64,000 bases of DNA from Halomonas alimentaria. Lineage in GTDB: Bacteria; Pseudomonadota; Gammaproteobacteria; Pseudomonadales; Halomonadaceae. The number at the start of each line of letters is the position of its first letter. Position 1 is the stretch's first letter. The notes below the pieces were generated by a model that had not been told where the DNA came from, made no database searches, and worked only from the letters and a program-made list of their open reading frames with translations. A program made the position numbers and the translations under genes. Where the stretch lies: the NCBI RefSeq assembly GCF_009902005.1, contig NZ_WUTT01000001.1, positions 2,384,227 to 2,448,226 of the forward strand. The letters are read 5' to 3'. Positions 34,944-44,097 of this stretch are shown here, piece by piece.

Positions 34944-35900
34944 ATGCTCTCTCGCTTCACCGCCCAGCGCCTGCACAACACCCTTCAGCACCTGCTGATC
35001 CTGGCCGGCATGTCGCTGCTGCTTGCGGTGCCCGCCTGGTTGCTGGCGGGAAGCGGCGGTGTGCTGTGGGCCTTCGGCCTGGTGATGCTGACCCTCTACC
35101 TCGGTGGTCGGATACCGGCGCGACTGGTGCTGGCGCGCACCGGCGCCGGGGTGCTGCATCGCCACCAGGCGCCGCAGCTCTATCGCGTGATGGACCTCCT
35201 CTATCGGCGAGCGGGGCTCACCCAGCAGCCCTGGCTGTTCTATGTGCCGTCGCCGGATCTCAATGCCTTCGCCGTGGGGGATGCCGAGGACGGCGGCATC
35301 GCCATCACCGAAGGATTGCTGCACGGCCTGTCCCTGCGTGAGTTGGCCGGCGTGCTGGCCCACGAGGTCAGCCATCTGCGCCACGGCGACACCCGGGTGA
35401 TGTCCATGGCCGCCACCATGACGCGGCTCACCATCTGGGGGGCCTTCCTGGTACAGCTAGCGCTGATCGCCATGCTGCCCATGGCCATGGCCGGCGAGAT
35501 CCGCATGCCCTGGCTGGAGCTGATGGTGGTGGGGCTGGCCCCCGTGGCGAGCACCCTGCTGCAACTGGCACTGTCGCGTAACCGCGAGTTCACCGCCGAC
35601 CTGGAGGCGACGGCGCTGACCCGCGATCCGCAGGGCCTGGCCGACGCCCTGGAGGCCCTGGAGCGACGCAACGGGATGTGGCTGACGACCCTGTTCGGCC
35701 GCAGGCAACTCCCGAGCTGGCTGCACTACCTGCAGACCCATCCGCCGACAGATGAGCGGGTGCGGCGCCTGCTGGCGCTGGCCTCGCAGCAGGGGCCCCG
35801 GCCGCCCTCCTCGCGCCCCTCCCATCCACTGGTGGAGACACGCCCGGAGCGCCAGGGGCATCGCTACTGGCTCGGCCGCCCCGGCAACCGGCGCCAGTGA
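34944..35900 (+). CDS. M48-family zinc metalloprotease, HtpX-like
   Basis: A 318-residue inner-membrane protease. Two membrane helices lie in the first 60 residues (LLILAGMSLLLAVPAWLLA and GVLWAFGLVMLTLYLGG) and two more around 155-200. The zinc site HEVSH is at residues 140-144, and the third ligand is the Glu of SRNREFTADLEA. The family degrades damaged membrane proteins. The ATG at 34944 has AGGAGG at ideal spacing. The last 40 residues are proline- and arginine-rich. The gene ends 9 bases before a strong hairpin. Confidence 0.88.
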   Translation: MLSRFTAQRLHNTLQHLLILAGMSLLLAVPAWLLAGSGGVLWAFGLVMLTLYLGGRIPARLVLARTGAGVLHRHQAPQLYRVMDLLYRRAGLTQQPWLFYVPSPDLNAFAVGDAEDGGIAITEGLLHGLSLRELAGVLAHEVSHLRHGDTRVMSMAATMTRLTIWGAFLVQLALIAMLPMAMAGEIRMPWLELMVVGLAPVASTLLQLALSRNREFTADLEATALTRDPQGLADALEALERRNGMWLTTLFGRRQLPSWLHYLQTHPPTDERVRRLLALASQQGPRPPSSRPSHPLVETRPERQGHRYWLGRPGNRRQ

Positions 35901-35909
35901 TGTAACGCA

Positions 35910-35933
35910 GACGGCACCCCGCGGGGTGCCGTC
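35910..35933 (+). terminator. Terminator hairpin after the M48 protease gene
   Basis: GACGGCACCCC and GGGGTGCCGTC form a perfect 11-bp GC-rich stem with a two-base loop between the protease gene and the convergent Spy-like gene. No T tract follows, so efficiency is uncertain; it may act in both directions. Confidence 0.7.
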
Positions 35934-35983
35934 ATGCCGGGAACCACGGTCGCCGAGGCGACCGCAAGCCCATCCGAGGAGGA

Positions 35984-36451
35984 TTACTGGGCGGGCGCCT
36001 GCTGCTGTTGCATCTGCTGCTGCATCTGGCGCATCTGCTGCTGGCGCTCCTCGATCTGGCGTTCCAGCTCGTCTCGCTGCGCCGGGCTCAGGGCCGCCTG
36101 CATGCGCGACTGCATCAGCACGCTCTCGGCGGTCATCTCGCCGGTGAGGTCACCCAGCAGCTCGGCATCCTGGCGAATGGCGGCCTCGTCGAATTCAGGG
36201 CCGGCATTCTGCTGCAACCGCATCTGCACTTCCTGGGCCTCGCTGCGCAGCGACTGGATACGCTGGCGAGACTCGCTGAGCAGGCTCACCAGCTCCTGCT
36301 CCTGGCCCTGGTCGAGGTCCACCATCTGGTCGAGCTGGGCCACCTGGTCCTCGGCGCTGGGCGCCTGGCCCTGGGGCATCTGCTGGGCGAAGGCCGGCAC
36401 GGCGAGCGCCAGGGACAGTGAGGATACGGCGAGCGACTTGCGCAGGGTCAT
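35984..36451 (-). CDS. Spy/CpxP-like periplasmic protein
   Basis: A 155-residue secreted protein. A signal peptide (MTLRKSLAVSSLSLALAVPAFA) is followed by an all-helical mature chain rich in Gln, Glu and Met, with an LSPAQRDELERQIEER segment resembling the LTxxQ motif of Spy/CpxP and heavy-metal-resistance proteins. The C-terminus is a low-complexity Gln/Met tract (QQQMRQMQQQMQQQQ). A periplasmic chaperone or metal-response role is possible but unproven. It is divergent from nfo and convergent with the M48 gene. Confidence 0.7.
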   Translation of the reverse strand: MTLRKSLAVSSLSLALAVPAFAQQMPQGQAPSAEDQVAQLDQMVDLDQGQEQELVSLLSESRQRIQSLRSEAQEVQMRLQQNAGPEFDEAAIRQDAELLGDLTGEMTAESVLMQSRMQAALSPAQRDELERQIEERQQQMRQMQQQMQQQQAPAQ

Positions 36452-36631
36452 GGGATCTCCTGAGTCTTAGAATTGGCCCCTGACCCTAGCGGACCGCATC
36501 GGGTGGCGTCCACCGTCGCCACGAATCCATGCCCTCTGGTTCGACGCTGGGGTTCGGCCTTCGGATCGGCGACAATCCCGTGATCCACCCCCCTGGAACC
36601 CTGGACCAGACAGCACACAGGACCCTACTGC

Positions 36632-37480
36632 ATGAAATACATCGGAGCCCATGTCAGCGCCGCCGGCGGCGTCGACCAGGCGGTCGAGCGCGCCGTGGCG
36701 ATCGGCGCCAACGCTTTCGCGCTGTTCACCAAGAACCAGCGCCAGTGGCGAGCCAAGCCGCTCGACGAGGCGGTGGTTACTGCCTTCCGCGACGTCTGCC
36801 GACGCCACGGCTTCGGTCCGGGACAGATCCTTCCCCACGACAGCTATCTGATCAACCTCGGCCACCCCGAGGCCGAGGGGCTGGCCAAGTCCCGGGCTGC
36901 GTTCCTCGACGAGATGCAGCGCTGCGAGCAGCTGGGCATCGACCGCCTCAACTTCCATCCCGGCAGCCACCTGCGCAAGATCAGCGAGAGCGACTGCCTG
37001 GCACGCATCGCCGAGTCGCTCAACCAGGTGCTCGCCGAGACTGATGGCGTCACCGCGGTACTCGAGAACACCGCGGGTCAGGGCAGCAACCTGGGGTGGC
37101 GCTTCGAGCAGCTGGCCGAGATCATCGAGCAGGTGGAGGACAAGTCGCGGGTCGGCGTGTGCATCGACACCTGCCACGCCTTCGCCGCTGGCTATGACCT
37201 GCGTACCCGGGAAGCCACCGTCGCCATGCTCGACGAATTCGACGCCGTGGTGGGCATCGAGTACCTCAAGGGGATGCACCTCAATGACGCCAAGAGCGAG
37301 CTTGGCAGCCGGGTGGACCGTCACCACAGCCTCGGCCAGGGCAATATCGGCAGCGACTGTTTCAGCGCCCTGATGCAGGACCCGCGCACCGACGACATGC
37401 CGCTGGTACTGGAGACCATCGAGCCCGCCATCTGGGCCGAGGAGATCGTCTGGCTGCGCACCCAGCAGGAGGCGGCATGA
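36632..37480 (+). CDS. nfo: Endonuclease IV
   Basis: A 282-residue AP endonuclease that cuts the backbone 5' of abasic sites during base excision repair. It starts [13 protein letters not shown] and shows the trinuclear zinc ligands in [29 protein letters not shown] and [22 protein letters not shown]. Length is normal. The GNAT gene overlaps its stop by four bases (ATGA), so they form an operon. It is divergent from the Spy-like gene. Confidence 0.96.
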   Translation: MKYIGAHVSAAGGVDQAVERAVAIGANAFALFTKNQRQWRAKPLDEAVVTAFRDVCRRHGFGPGQILPHDSYLINLGHPEAEGLAKSRAAFLDEMQRCEQLGIDRLNFHPGSHLRKISESDCLARIAESLNQVLAETDGVTAVLENTAGQGSNLGWRFEQLAEIIEQVEDKSRVGVCIDTCHAFAAGYDLRTREATVAMLDEFDAVVGIEYLKGMHLNDAKSELGSRVDRHHSLGQGNIGSDCFSALMQDPRTDDMPLVLETIEPAIWAEEIVWLRTQQEAA

Positions 37481-37965
37481 TCACCTTGCGAGCCTACCAC
37501 CCCGACGACTGGCCCGCGCTGTGGGCCATGCTCGCGCCGGTGTTCCGCGCCGGCGAGACCTATGCCGTGCCCCGGGACATCACCGAGCAGGATGCCCACC
37601 GCATGTGGATCGAGCTGCCGCGGGCGGTACGGGTGGCGGTGGACGAGGCGGACAAGCCGCTGGGCACCTACTACATGAAGCCCAACCAGGCCGGCCCCGG
37701 CGACCATGTCGCCAACTGCGGCTATATCGTCGCTGCCGAGGCGCGAGGCCGTGGCTTGGCGGGGCAGATGTGCGAGCACTCCCTGGGACTCGCCCGGGAG
37801 CTCGGTTTCACCGCCATGCAGTACAACCTGGTGGTGGCCACCAACACGGTGGCGGTGCGGCTATGGCAGGCCCACGGCTTCGCGGTGTGCGGCACGCTGC
37901 CCGGCGCCTTCCGCCATCCGGTGCTCGGAGCGGTGGACGCCCATGTGATGTACCGCCGGCTCTGA
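37477..37965 (+). CDS. GNAT-family N-acetyltransferase
   Basis: A 162-residue acyltransferase. The acetyl-CoA-binding region appears as [24 protein letters not shown], with the RGRGLAG turn near residue 90, and the C-terminal [19 protein letters not shown] is typical of GNAT motif B. The substrate cannot be predicted. It overlaps nfo by four bases. The region right after its stop appears to be the end of a TnpB-type element, so the stop codon lies at an insertion boundary, but the protein length is normal. Confidence 0.88.
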   Translation: MITLRAYHPDDWPALWAMLAPVFRAGETYAVPRDITEQDAHRMWIELPRAVRVAVDEADKPLGTYYMKPNQAGPGDHVANCGYIVAAEARGRGLAGQMCEHSLGLARELGFTAMQYNLVVATNTVAVRLWQAHGFAVCGTLPGAFRHPVLGAVDAHVMYRRL

Positions 37966-38047
37966 CACTCCCCGCCCGCCGCGCTTCGCGCTTTGGGCGA
38001 GGGTTCTGAGGTCACCCCCAGAACCTTCCTGCTTCGACACGCCTTCA
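37966..38047 (-). other. Probable right end and guide-RNA region of the tnpB element
   Basis: Two GC hairpins lie here: GCCC...GCGCTTCGCGC...GGGC (37974-37998) and GGTTCTG/CAGAACC (38002-38025). If the IS1182 element and one CTAG copy are removed, this segment directly follows the tnpB stop codon on the leftward strand, where IS200/IS605 elements carry their right end and the omega (guide) RNA scaffold. That identity is inferred from position and hairpins, not from a match to a known end. Confidence 0.4.
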
Positions 38048-38051
38048 CTAG

Positions 38052-39630
38052 CAGTCTGTCGGGTTATGGGTGTCGCTCACAGTAACGACACCCACTTCTC
38101 TCCATTTTCGTGTTGGCGCCGGCCATGTCAGCAACCTGGCGTCGTTCGGCAATCCTGGAGTAGCCTGAGCGCTTGTGACGCCGCCCTATCAGGCTAAGGG
38201 ACGGCCCTCAGCCTGCTGCCAAGCGATGCATCCGCTTGATATTCCATGCCAGGGTGGCCAGTCGCCACTCACCGCTGACCTTATCCAGACCGCGTAGCGA
38301 GAACTGCCGGAACCCCATCACGTGATTGATGATCCCGAAGACCGGCTCCACCGTGTGCTTGCGCAGCGCATAGAGCGCTCGGCCCGCCTGCGTCTTCAAG
38401 CGGTACGCCATGTGCTCGACGGGATCCTCGCTCTCCGGTGCGGGCGGGTCCGCGGCGAAACGTTCGAAGACCGGCAGGTGATGGATGTCACGCTTCATCG
38501 CCAATAGCGGTTCGATACCATGGTCATGGCAGGCCTGGATATTGGCGGTACTGAAGTAGCCGGTATCACCCAGCAGGTGGTCAGGCTTGCCCAGCGTCTC
38601 CGGGTAACCCTGCCAGGCCGTCAGTAACGGCATGACTTGCTGCTTGTCGTTGGTCGCCTGAGTGACGTGGACATGGGTCACCAGCAGACTCTCGGTATCG
38701 ACGGCGGCCTGGGCGTTGTAGCACTGATCAAACCCCTTGCCGGTGACCGGCATGATGCGAGACTGCGGGTCGGTGAAGTTGATCTGGTCCTTGTCACGCG
38801 GGCCGCCAGTCGGCGGTTCGGGATCACGCCCACGGGGCTTCTTGCCGGCCTTGCGCTGTGCGTCTCGTCGCGCCACCTTTTCCTGGTAGGCGGCTTGCTC
38901 GGTGGCGTCCCGCTCCTCGGCACGCGCCTCGATCTTGGCCTTCGCCTCGGCGATGGCCGCCAGGCGTGCTTCACGGCGGGCAATCTCGGCGGGGATATCC
39001 ATGCCATCGGCAGCGTCCTCCTTGTCCGCCGACTCGGCCCGCTGCGTCAGCGCTTTCACCTCAGCCCTGAACTGCGCCTCCAGCTTCTTGGCGTGGCCAT
39101 ACGATAGCGCCTTGTGCTTGCTGGCGTTGGCCTTGAGCTTGGTGCCGTCCAGGGCGATGGTGCCGAGCTTGAGAAGCTTCATCTCGCGGGCCAGCAACAG
39201 CACCTGCACGAACAACTGCTCCAGTTCCGGCAGAAAGCGGCGGCGAAAGGTGGCCAGCGTGTCATGGTCGGGATGGGTATTGGCGGCCAGGTAACGGAAC
39301 GCCACCGAGTCATAGGTGGCGCGCTCGATCTTGCGGCTGGAGACCACCCCGGTGGCGTAGCCGTAGACCAGCAGGCTCAGCAGCACCGCCGGGTGATGCG
39401 CCTTGTGCCCGCGGCCGGCGTAGCGCCGCGTTAATGCCGAGAGGTCCAGCTGCTCGACAACATCCACCACGAACCGTGCCAGGTGGCCATCGGGCAGCCA
39501 CTCATCCACCGAAGGCGGCAGGAGATAGTCGGTCTGGCGGTCAACGGGGATGAAGCGACTCATGGCGACGTTCCAGTAGTGGCGGCATGCTGAGAGTATC
39601 TCACGGCATTATCGAAAACCCGACAGACTG
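38052..39630 (-). mobile_element. IS1182-family insertion sequence
   Basis: A complete element of 1579 bases. The ends carry perfect 14-bp inverted repeats (CAGTCTGTCGGGTT at 38052-38065 and its complement at 39617-39630) and are flanked on both sides by CTAG (38048-38051 and 39631-39634), the probable target duplication. It encodes one transposase. It was inserted 11 bases beyond the tnpB stop codon, separating that gene from its presumed downstream RNA region. Confidence 0.88.
38208..39563 (-). CDS. IS1182-family transposase
   Basis: A 451-residue DDE transposase. The N-terminal domain includes YLLPPSVDEWLPDGHLARF and AVLLSLLVYGYATGV. The catalytic domain shows TIALDGTKLKANAS (first Asp) and DHLLGDTGYFSTANI (second Asp), with the C-terminal Glu in the VEPVFGIINHVMGF segment. 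A charged Ala/Arg/Lys-rich insertion lies between about 170 and 250. The frame is intact and the ends are perfect, so the element is probably active. Confidence 0.92.
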   Translation of the reverse strand: MSRFIPVDRQTDYLLPPSVDEWLPDGHLARFVVDVVEQLDLSALTRRYAGRGHKAHHPAVLLSLLVYGYATGVVSSRKIERATYDSVAFRYLAANTHPDHDTLATFRRRFLPELEQLFVQVLLLAREMKLLKLGTIALDGTKLKANASKHKALSYGHAKKLEAQFRAEVKALTQRAESADKEDAADGMDIPAEIARREARLAAIAEAKAKIEARAEERDATEQAAYQEKVARRDAQRKAGKKPRGRDPEPPTGGPRDKDQINFTDPQSRIMPVTGKGFDQCYNAQAAVDTESLLVTHVHVTQATNDKQQVMPLLTAWQGYPETLGKPDHLLGDTGYFSTANIQACHDHGIEPLLAMKRDIHHLPVFERFAADPPAPESEDPVEHMAYRLKTQAGRALYALRKHTVEPVFGIINHVMGFRQFSLRGLDKVSGEWRLATLAWNIKRMHRLAAG

Positions 39631-39641
39631 CTAGGCCGTGA

Positions 39642-40766
39642 CTAGGCCACGGCCCCCGCTCCAGTCGCTCCACAGGCTAACCCCGCCAGCCCGGCGGTTC
39701 GGATATTTCTGGCCGCGTTGATATCACGGTCGATGGCTTGGCCGCAGCCCTCGCAGTGCCAATGGCGTTGCGATAGCGGCAGTTTCTCAACTTGGTGCCC
39801 ACAGCCGTGGCACCGCTTGCTGCTCGGCAGCCACTGGCTGACTTTCACCAGTTGCCGGCCCGCCCAGGCGGCCTTGTATTCGAGTTGGCGCACAAACTCT
39901 CCCCAGCCGGCATCGCTGATGGCCTTGGCCAAGGAACGGTTTTTTACCATGCCCACGATATTGAGCGATTCGACACACAGCACTTGGTTTTCGTTAATCA
40001 GCGTGCGGGTCGCTTTGTGGATCGCATCGCGGCGGCAGTCCGCGATCCTGACATGTAGCCGCGCCACTTTCTGGCGCAGCTTGTGGCGGTTGTGCGAGCC
40101 TTTCTGCTTTTTCGACAACCGGCGTTGCAGATAGGCCAGCTTGGCCTCATAGCGTTTGAGATGACGCGGGTTGCCCGACTTCATGCCCTCGCTGGTGATG
40201 AACAGGTCGGTCAGGCCGAGATCGATGCCTACCATCTTCGGCGTGACCGGCAGCGTCTCCGGCTCGAACTCGCACAGGCAGCTGATGAAATAGCGGCCGG
40301 CACGATCCCGCGAAATCGTGATGCTGGAGGGTTCGCTGGGCAGCGGGCGGCTCCAGCGGATCGGCAGCGGCGCCGTGGTCTTGGCGATGGTGATCTCGCC
40401 ATCGCGATAGCTAAATGCCGCCTTGGTCAGCCGGATCGACTGCCGGCCGTCCTTGCGCTTGAAGCGCGGATAGCGCGCCTTGAGTTTGGGGTTGAAAAAA
40501 TTGTCGAAGGCCGCCTTTTGATCGCGCAGCGTCTGCTGCAGGATCACGCTGGAGACATCCTTCAACCAGGGATAGTTGGCCTTGAGCGCGACCAGGCGCT
40601 TTTCTGCGGCGGCGTGCGACACCGGCTCGCCGCGCTGCTGATAGGCCTCGGTGCGATAGGCCAGCGTATTGTTCCAGACAAAACGGGTACATCCGAACGA
40701 CTGCGCCAGCAGCACCGCCTGCTCGGGGGTGGGGTAGAACCGTTCTTTGTAGGCACGCTTTGTCAT
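39642..40766 (-). CDS. tnpB: RNA-guided nuclease TnpB (IS200/IS605 OrfB)
   Basis: A 374-residue TnpB, the OrfB of IS200/IS605-type elements. The RuvC triad is complete: Asp182 in GIDLGL, Glu266 in CVESLN and Asp348 in DRDINAARNI. A zinc finger is formed by CHGCG (319, 322) and CEGCG (338, 341). TnpB uses a guide RNA encoded at its own 3' end to cut target DNA. No tnpA is present, so the element cannot move by itself. The IS1182 element starts 11 bases after the stop, which should separate the nuclease gene from its RNA scaffold. Confidence 0.92.
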   Translation of the reverse strand: MTKRAYKERFYPTPEQAVLLAQSFGCTRFVWNNTLAYRTEAYQQRGEPVSHAAAEKRLVALKANYPWLKDVSSVILQQTLRDQKAAFDNFFNPKLKARYPRFKRKDGRQSIRLTKAAFSYRDGEITIAKTTAPLPIRWSRPLPSEPSSITISRDRAGRYFISCLCEFEPETLPVTPKMVGIDLGLTDLFITSEGMKSGNPRHLKRYEAKLAYLQRRLSKKQKGSHNRHKLRQKVARLHVRIADCRRDAIHKATRTLINENQVLCVESLNIVGMVKNRSLAKAISDAGWGEFVRQLEYKAAWAGRQLVKVSQWLPSSKRCHGCGHQVEKLPLSQRHWHCEGCGQAIDRDINAARNIRTAGLAGLACGATGAGAVA

Positions 40767-40805
40767 ACTGGAAAGATATCAGGGGTTCGAGGCAATATCC
40801 ATTCA

Positions 40806-40849
40806 GCACCGCTTCGCGGTGCGCGCTTGTATCACCGCCCGATTGGGCG
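40806..40849. repeat. Hairpins at the left end of the tnpB element
   Basis: GCACCGC/GCGGTGC (40806-40822, three-base loop) and CGCCC/GGGCG (40836-40849) lie just upstream of tnpB. IS200/IS605 left ends carry such subterminal hairpins. The exact boundary of the element is not visible. The rest of the 209-base gap up to dctP holds its ribosome binding site (AAAAGGAAACC) but no promoter I can call. Confidence 0.4.
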
Positions 40850-40975
40850 ATGCTTTACGCGCTGTTTGGTAAGCCGCCCAGGCCCGGCCAGCGTCGATTG
40901 ACCGCTTTACCCGCCTCGGTGCATGCTCTTGGACGCTGGACTTCGCAACACGCTGACACCAAAAGGAAACCAACA

Positions 40976-41971
40976 ATGAAAGGCTTTGCACGCAGCTCGC
41001 TGGCACTGGGCATTTCACTGGCCGTGATGGCCTCTGCCAACGCATCAGATTTCGCCGACATGGATCCTGTCACCCTGCGCCTGGCCCACGTGGTCAACGA
41101 GCAGGACGGCTTCCATATCGCCGCCATGAAGTTCGAGGAGCTGGTGGAGGAGCGCACCGACGGCAAGGTGGACATCGAGCTCTACCCCAATGCCAGCCTG
41201 GGCGACGAGCGCACCCTGCTCGAGGGGATGCAGATCGGCACCGTGGACATGGGCGTGATCACCAACGGTCCGGTGGCCAACTTCCTCGAGGAGATGGCGG
41301 TGTTCGAGCTGCCCTTCCTCTTCCCCAGCCCCGAGGCCGCCTACGAGGTACTCGACGGCGAGATCGGCCAGGAGCTGCTCGACCGCCTTTCCGAGGTCAA
41401 CCTCAAGGGCCTGGCCTATGCCGAGCGCGGCTTCCGCAACCTCACCAACAGCGAGCGGGCGGTCACCTCGCCGGATGACATCGACGGCCTGCGCGTCCGC
41501 GTGATGGAGAACCCGGTCTACGTCGACACCTTCCGCGAGCTGGGTGCCAACGCGGTACCCATGGCCTGGACCGAGGCGCTCACCGCCATGCAGCAGGGCA
41601 CCATCGACGGCCAGGAAAACCCGGTCAACGTCATCCACTCGTTCAAGCTCTACGAGACCCAGGATCACATGACCCTGTCGCGCCACACCTATGCGCCGGC
41701 GCTCTTCGTGATGGGCATGCCGGTCTGGAATGCGCTGCCGGAGGCCGCCCAGGCGGTGATCGAACAAGCCGCCCAGGAGGCCGCCGAGCACGAGCGCCAG
41801 GTGAATGCCGAGATGGAGGCCGAGCAGCTGGCCGAGCTGCGCGAGGCCGGCATGCAGATCGTCGAAGAGCCCGATATCGCCGCCTTCCAGGAGGCCGTGG
41901 CCCCGGTCTACGAGCAGTACGGTGAGCAGTTCGGCGACTATCTGCCGCGCATCCAGGAGGCGCTGAAGTAA
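40976..41971 (+). CDS. dctP: TRAP transporter solute-binding protein DctP
   Basis: A 331-residue periplasmic binding protein. A signal peptide ends at MASANA, and the mature chain has the family pattern LAHVVNEQDGFHIAAMKFEE, the GLRVRVMENPVYVDTFRELG segment with the Arg that binds a substrate carboxylate, and AMQQGTIDGQENP. The ATG at 40976 follows AAAAGGAAACC; the frame is open to 40760 without a signal peptide. It precedes dctQ directly. The substrate, probably a carboxylic acid, cannot be named from the sequence. Confidence 0.93.
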   Translation: MKGFARSSLALGISLAVMASANASDFADMDPVTLRLAHVVNEQDGFHIAAMKFEELVEERTDGKVDIELYPNASLGDERTLLEGMQIGTVDMGVITNGPVANFLEEMAVFELPFLFPSPEAAYEVLDGEIGQELLDRLSEVNLKGLAYAERGFRNLTNSERAVTSPDDIDGLRVRVMENPVYVDTFRELGANAVPMAWTEALTAMQQGTIDGQENPVNVIHSFKLYETQDHMTLSRHTYAPALFVMGMPVWNALPEAAQAVIEQAAQEAAEHERQVNAEMEAEQLAELREAGMQIVEEPDIAAFQEAVAPVYEQYGEQFGDYLPRIQEALK

Positions 41972-42502
41972 GTGACCTTCTCCGCCCATTCCCTGCTGCG
42001 ACCGCTGCGGTGGAGTGAGCGCGCCCTCGACGCCACCATCGCCCCCGTGGTCTTCACGGCGATGGCGGCGTTGATCGGTGTGATCACCCTGCAGATCGTC
42101 TCGCGGGTCTTCTTCACCGCGGTGGGCTGGACCGAGGAGGTGGCGCGCTTCCTGCTGGTGTGGATCACCTTCCTGGCCGCCACCCTCGCCTTCCGCCGCG
42201 GCCGGCATATCGCCGTGACCTTCGTGGTGGACGCCCTGCCCGGGCTGCCCCGGCGCCTGGCGCGCATCGCCGCCCTGCTGGTGTCGCTGGGCTTCCTGCT
42301 CGGGCTGGTCACCATCGGCTGGGAGTACATGCAGGTGCAGAGCTTCCAGAAATCCGCCTCACTGCGCCTCTCCATGACCTGGGTCTACGCCGTGATCCCG
42401 CTATCCGCGGCGATCATGGCCTGGTATGCCCTGGTGGACATCGCCGGCCTGGCACTGGGCGATGACCCCGTGCCACACGCCGACGACGAGGAGCAGCCAT
42501 GA
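41972..42502 (+). CDS. dctQ: TRAP transporter small permease DctQ
   Basis: A 176-residue membrane protein with four membrane helices and the conserved WTEEVARFLLVWITFLAA segment typical of DctQ, which links the binding protein to the large permease. It starts with GTG directly after the dctP stop and ends with a four-base overlap into dctM. Confidence 0.92.
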   Translation: MTFSAHSLLRPLRWSERALDATIAPVVFTAMAALIGVITLQIVSRVFFTAVGWTEEVARFLLVWITFLAATLAFRRGRHIAVTFVVDALPGLPRRLARIAALLVSLGFLLGLVTIGWEYMQVQSFQKSASLRLSMTWVYAVIPLSAAIMAWYALVDIAGLALGDDPVPHADDEEQP

Positions 42503-43758
42503 CCGCGCTGCTCTTCGTGCTGTTCCTGATCTTCATGCTGCTGGGAGTACCCATCGCCCTGGCCATCGGCGCCAGTACCCTGGTGGCGCTGCACGCCCAG
42601 GGCGTGCCACCGATGGTGGTGACCCAGCAGATGTTCCAGGGCATCAACTCCTTTGCCCTGGTGGCGGTGCCCATGTTCATCCTCGCCGGCGACCTGATGG
42701 CCCAGGGCAAGGTGAGCGAGAAGCTGGTCGACTTCGCCGATTCGCTGTTCGGCTTCCTCAAGGGGGGCCTCTCCATCGTCTCGGTGGGGGCCGGGATGTT
42801 CTTCGCCGCCATCTCCGGCTCCGGGGCGGCCACCACCGCCGCGGTGGGCTCGAGCCTGGTGCCGGAGCTGCGCAGGAAGGGCTACGAGCCCGCCTCGGCG
42901 GCCAGCCTGATCGCCGCCAGCGGCACCATCGGGGTGGTGATCCCGCCCTCGGTGCCGATGATCATCTATGCGGTGATCGCCCAGCAGTCGGTATCATCGC
43001 TGTTCCTGAGCGGCATCCTGCCGGGCATCGCCATGGGCCTCGGGCTCTCCGCCATCGCCATCGTGCAGGCCTACCGCCGCAACTACCCGCGGGGCACCGC
43101 CCTCTCGGCGGCCACCATCTGGCGCACCTTCCGAAGCGCCAGCTGGGGCCTGATGACTCCTGTGATCATCCTCGGCGGCATCTTCTCGGGGATCTTCACG
43201 CCCAGCGAGGCGGCGGTGGTGGCGGTCAACTACGCCCTGCTGGTGTCGCTGTTCATCTACCGCGACCTGAACCTGGCCGACGTCTACCGCATCCTGATCC
43301 GCTCGGCCATCACCACCTCGGTGATCATGCTGGTGATCGCCACCTCGGCGGTACTCAGCTGGACACTCTCCAGCTGGCAGGTGCCCGGCGCCATCGCCCA
43401 GGCGGTGCTGTCGCTCTCCACCGACCCGCTGGTGATCATGCTGCTGGTGGTGGCGGTGATCCTGCTCACCGGCGTGTTCATCGAGACCGCCAGCGCCCTG
43501 ATCATCCTCACCCCGGTACTGCTGCCGCTGGTCACCCAGCTGGGCATCGACCCGATCCACTTCGGCCTGATCATCGTGGTGGGCCTTGCCATCGGCATGA
43601 TCACCCCACCGGTGGCGATCAACCTCTACGTGGCCTCCTCGGTCACCCAGCTGCCGCTGGAGCGCATCACCCGGGCGATCATCCCCTACCTGTTGGGACT
43701 GATCGCGGTGCTGCTGCTGGTGGTCTACGTGCCAATATTGCTCGGCTGGTCGGGTTAA
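42499..43758 (+). CDS. dctM: TRAP transporter large permease DctM
   Basis: A 419-residue sodium-coupled permease with about 12 membrane helices. Conserved pieces are NSFALVAVPMFILAGDLMAQG, FFAAISGSGAATTAAVGS, ASGTIGVVIPPSVPMIIY and the C-terminal GMITPPVAINLYVAS. It imports the substrate delivered by DctP. It overlaps dctQ by ATGA and is followed by a hairpin, closing the dctPQM operon. Confidence 0.95.
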   Translation: MTALLFVLFLIFMLLGVPIALAIGASTLVALHAQGVPPMVVTQQMFQGINSFALVAVPMFILAGDLMAQGKVSEKLVDFADSLFGFLKGGLSIVSVGAGMFFAAISGSGAATTAAVGSSLVPELRRKGYEPASAASLIAASGTIGVVIPPSVPMIIYAVIAQQSVSSLFLSGILPGIAMGLGLSAIAIVQAYRRNYPRGTALSAATIWRTFRSASWGLMTPVIILGGIFSGIFTPSEAAVVAVNYALLVSLFIYRDLNLADVYRILIRSAITTSVIMLVIATSAVLSWTLSSWQVPGAIAQAVLSLSTDPLVIMLLVVAVILLTGVFIETASALIILTPVLLPLVTQLGIDPIHFGLIIVVGLAIGMITPPVAINLYVASSVTQLPLERITRAIIPYLLGLIAVLLLVVYVPILLGWSG

Positions 43759-43774
43759 GCGGCCTTGACCCTAC

Positions 43775-43800
43775 GCCGGCCAGCGGTGACGCTGGCCGGC
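43775..43800 (+). terminator. Terminator-like hairpin after dctM
   Basis: GCCGGCCAGC and GCTGGCCGGC form a perfect 10-bp stem with the loop GGTGAC, 16 bases after the dctM stop and followed by a C/T-rich run. It likely ends the transporter operon. Confidence 0.65.
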
Positions 43801-43830
43801 CCCCCTTCACCGTCTCACCGGAGAGATTCC

Positions 43831-44043
43831 ATGTCCCTCACCCGCCCGCGGCTCGCCGCCCTCGCGCTGCCCCTCACCATCAGCCTGGCACTGCTCGCCG
43901 GCTGCACCACCTACAGCTACCCGGACCGCGAGAGCGAGACGGTATGGGGCGTGCCCGCCGAGGACGAGACGCTGACCCGGGAGGAGCGCGAGAACGCCCC
44001 GCCGCGCTATCGCGTGCCGGGGGAGGTGCCCGAGTCCGACTAG
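43831..44043 (+). CDS. Small predicted lipoprotein
   Basis: A 70-residue protein with an N-terminal signal and lipobox LLAGC (Cys near residue 25), so it should be lipid-anchored, followed by a polar tail with many Glu and Pro. No family is recognised. The ATG at 43831 follows GGAGAGATTCC. It lies downstream of the dctM hairpin and is convergent with the pseudouridine synthase gene. Confidence 0.7.
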   Translation: MSLTRPRLAALALPLTISLALLAGCTTYSYPDRESETVWGVPAEDETLTREERENAPPRYRVPGEVPESD

Positions 44044-44097
44044 GATGTCCACGGCCTCAGCTGGTTGCTGCGGCCCCCGCGAGAGGCAGATGAGGAC

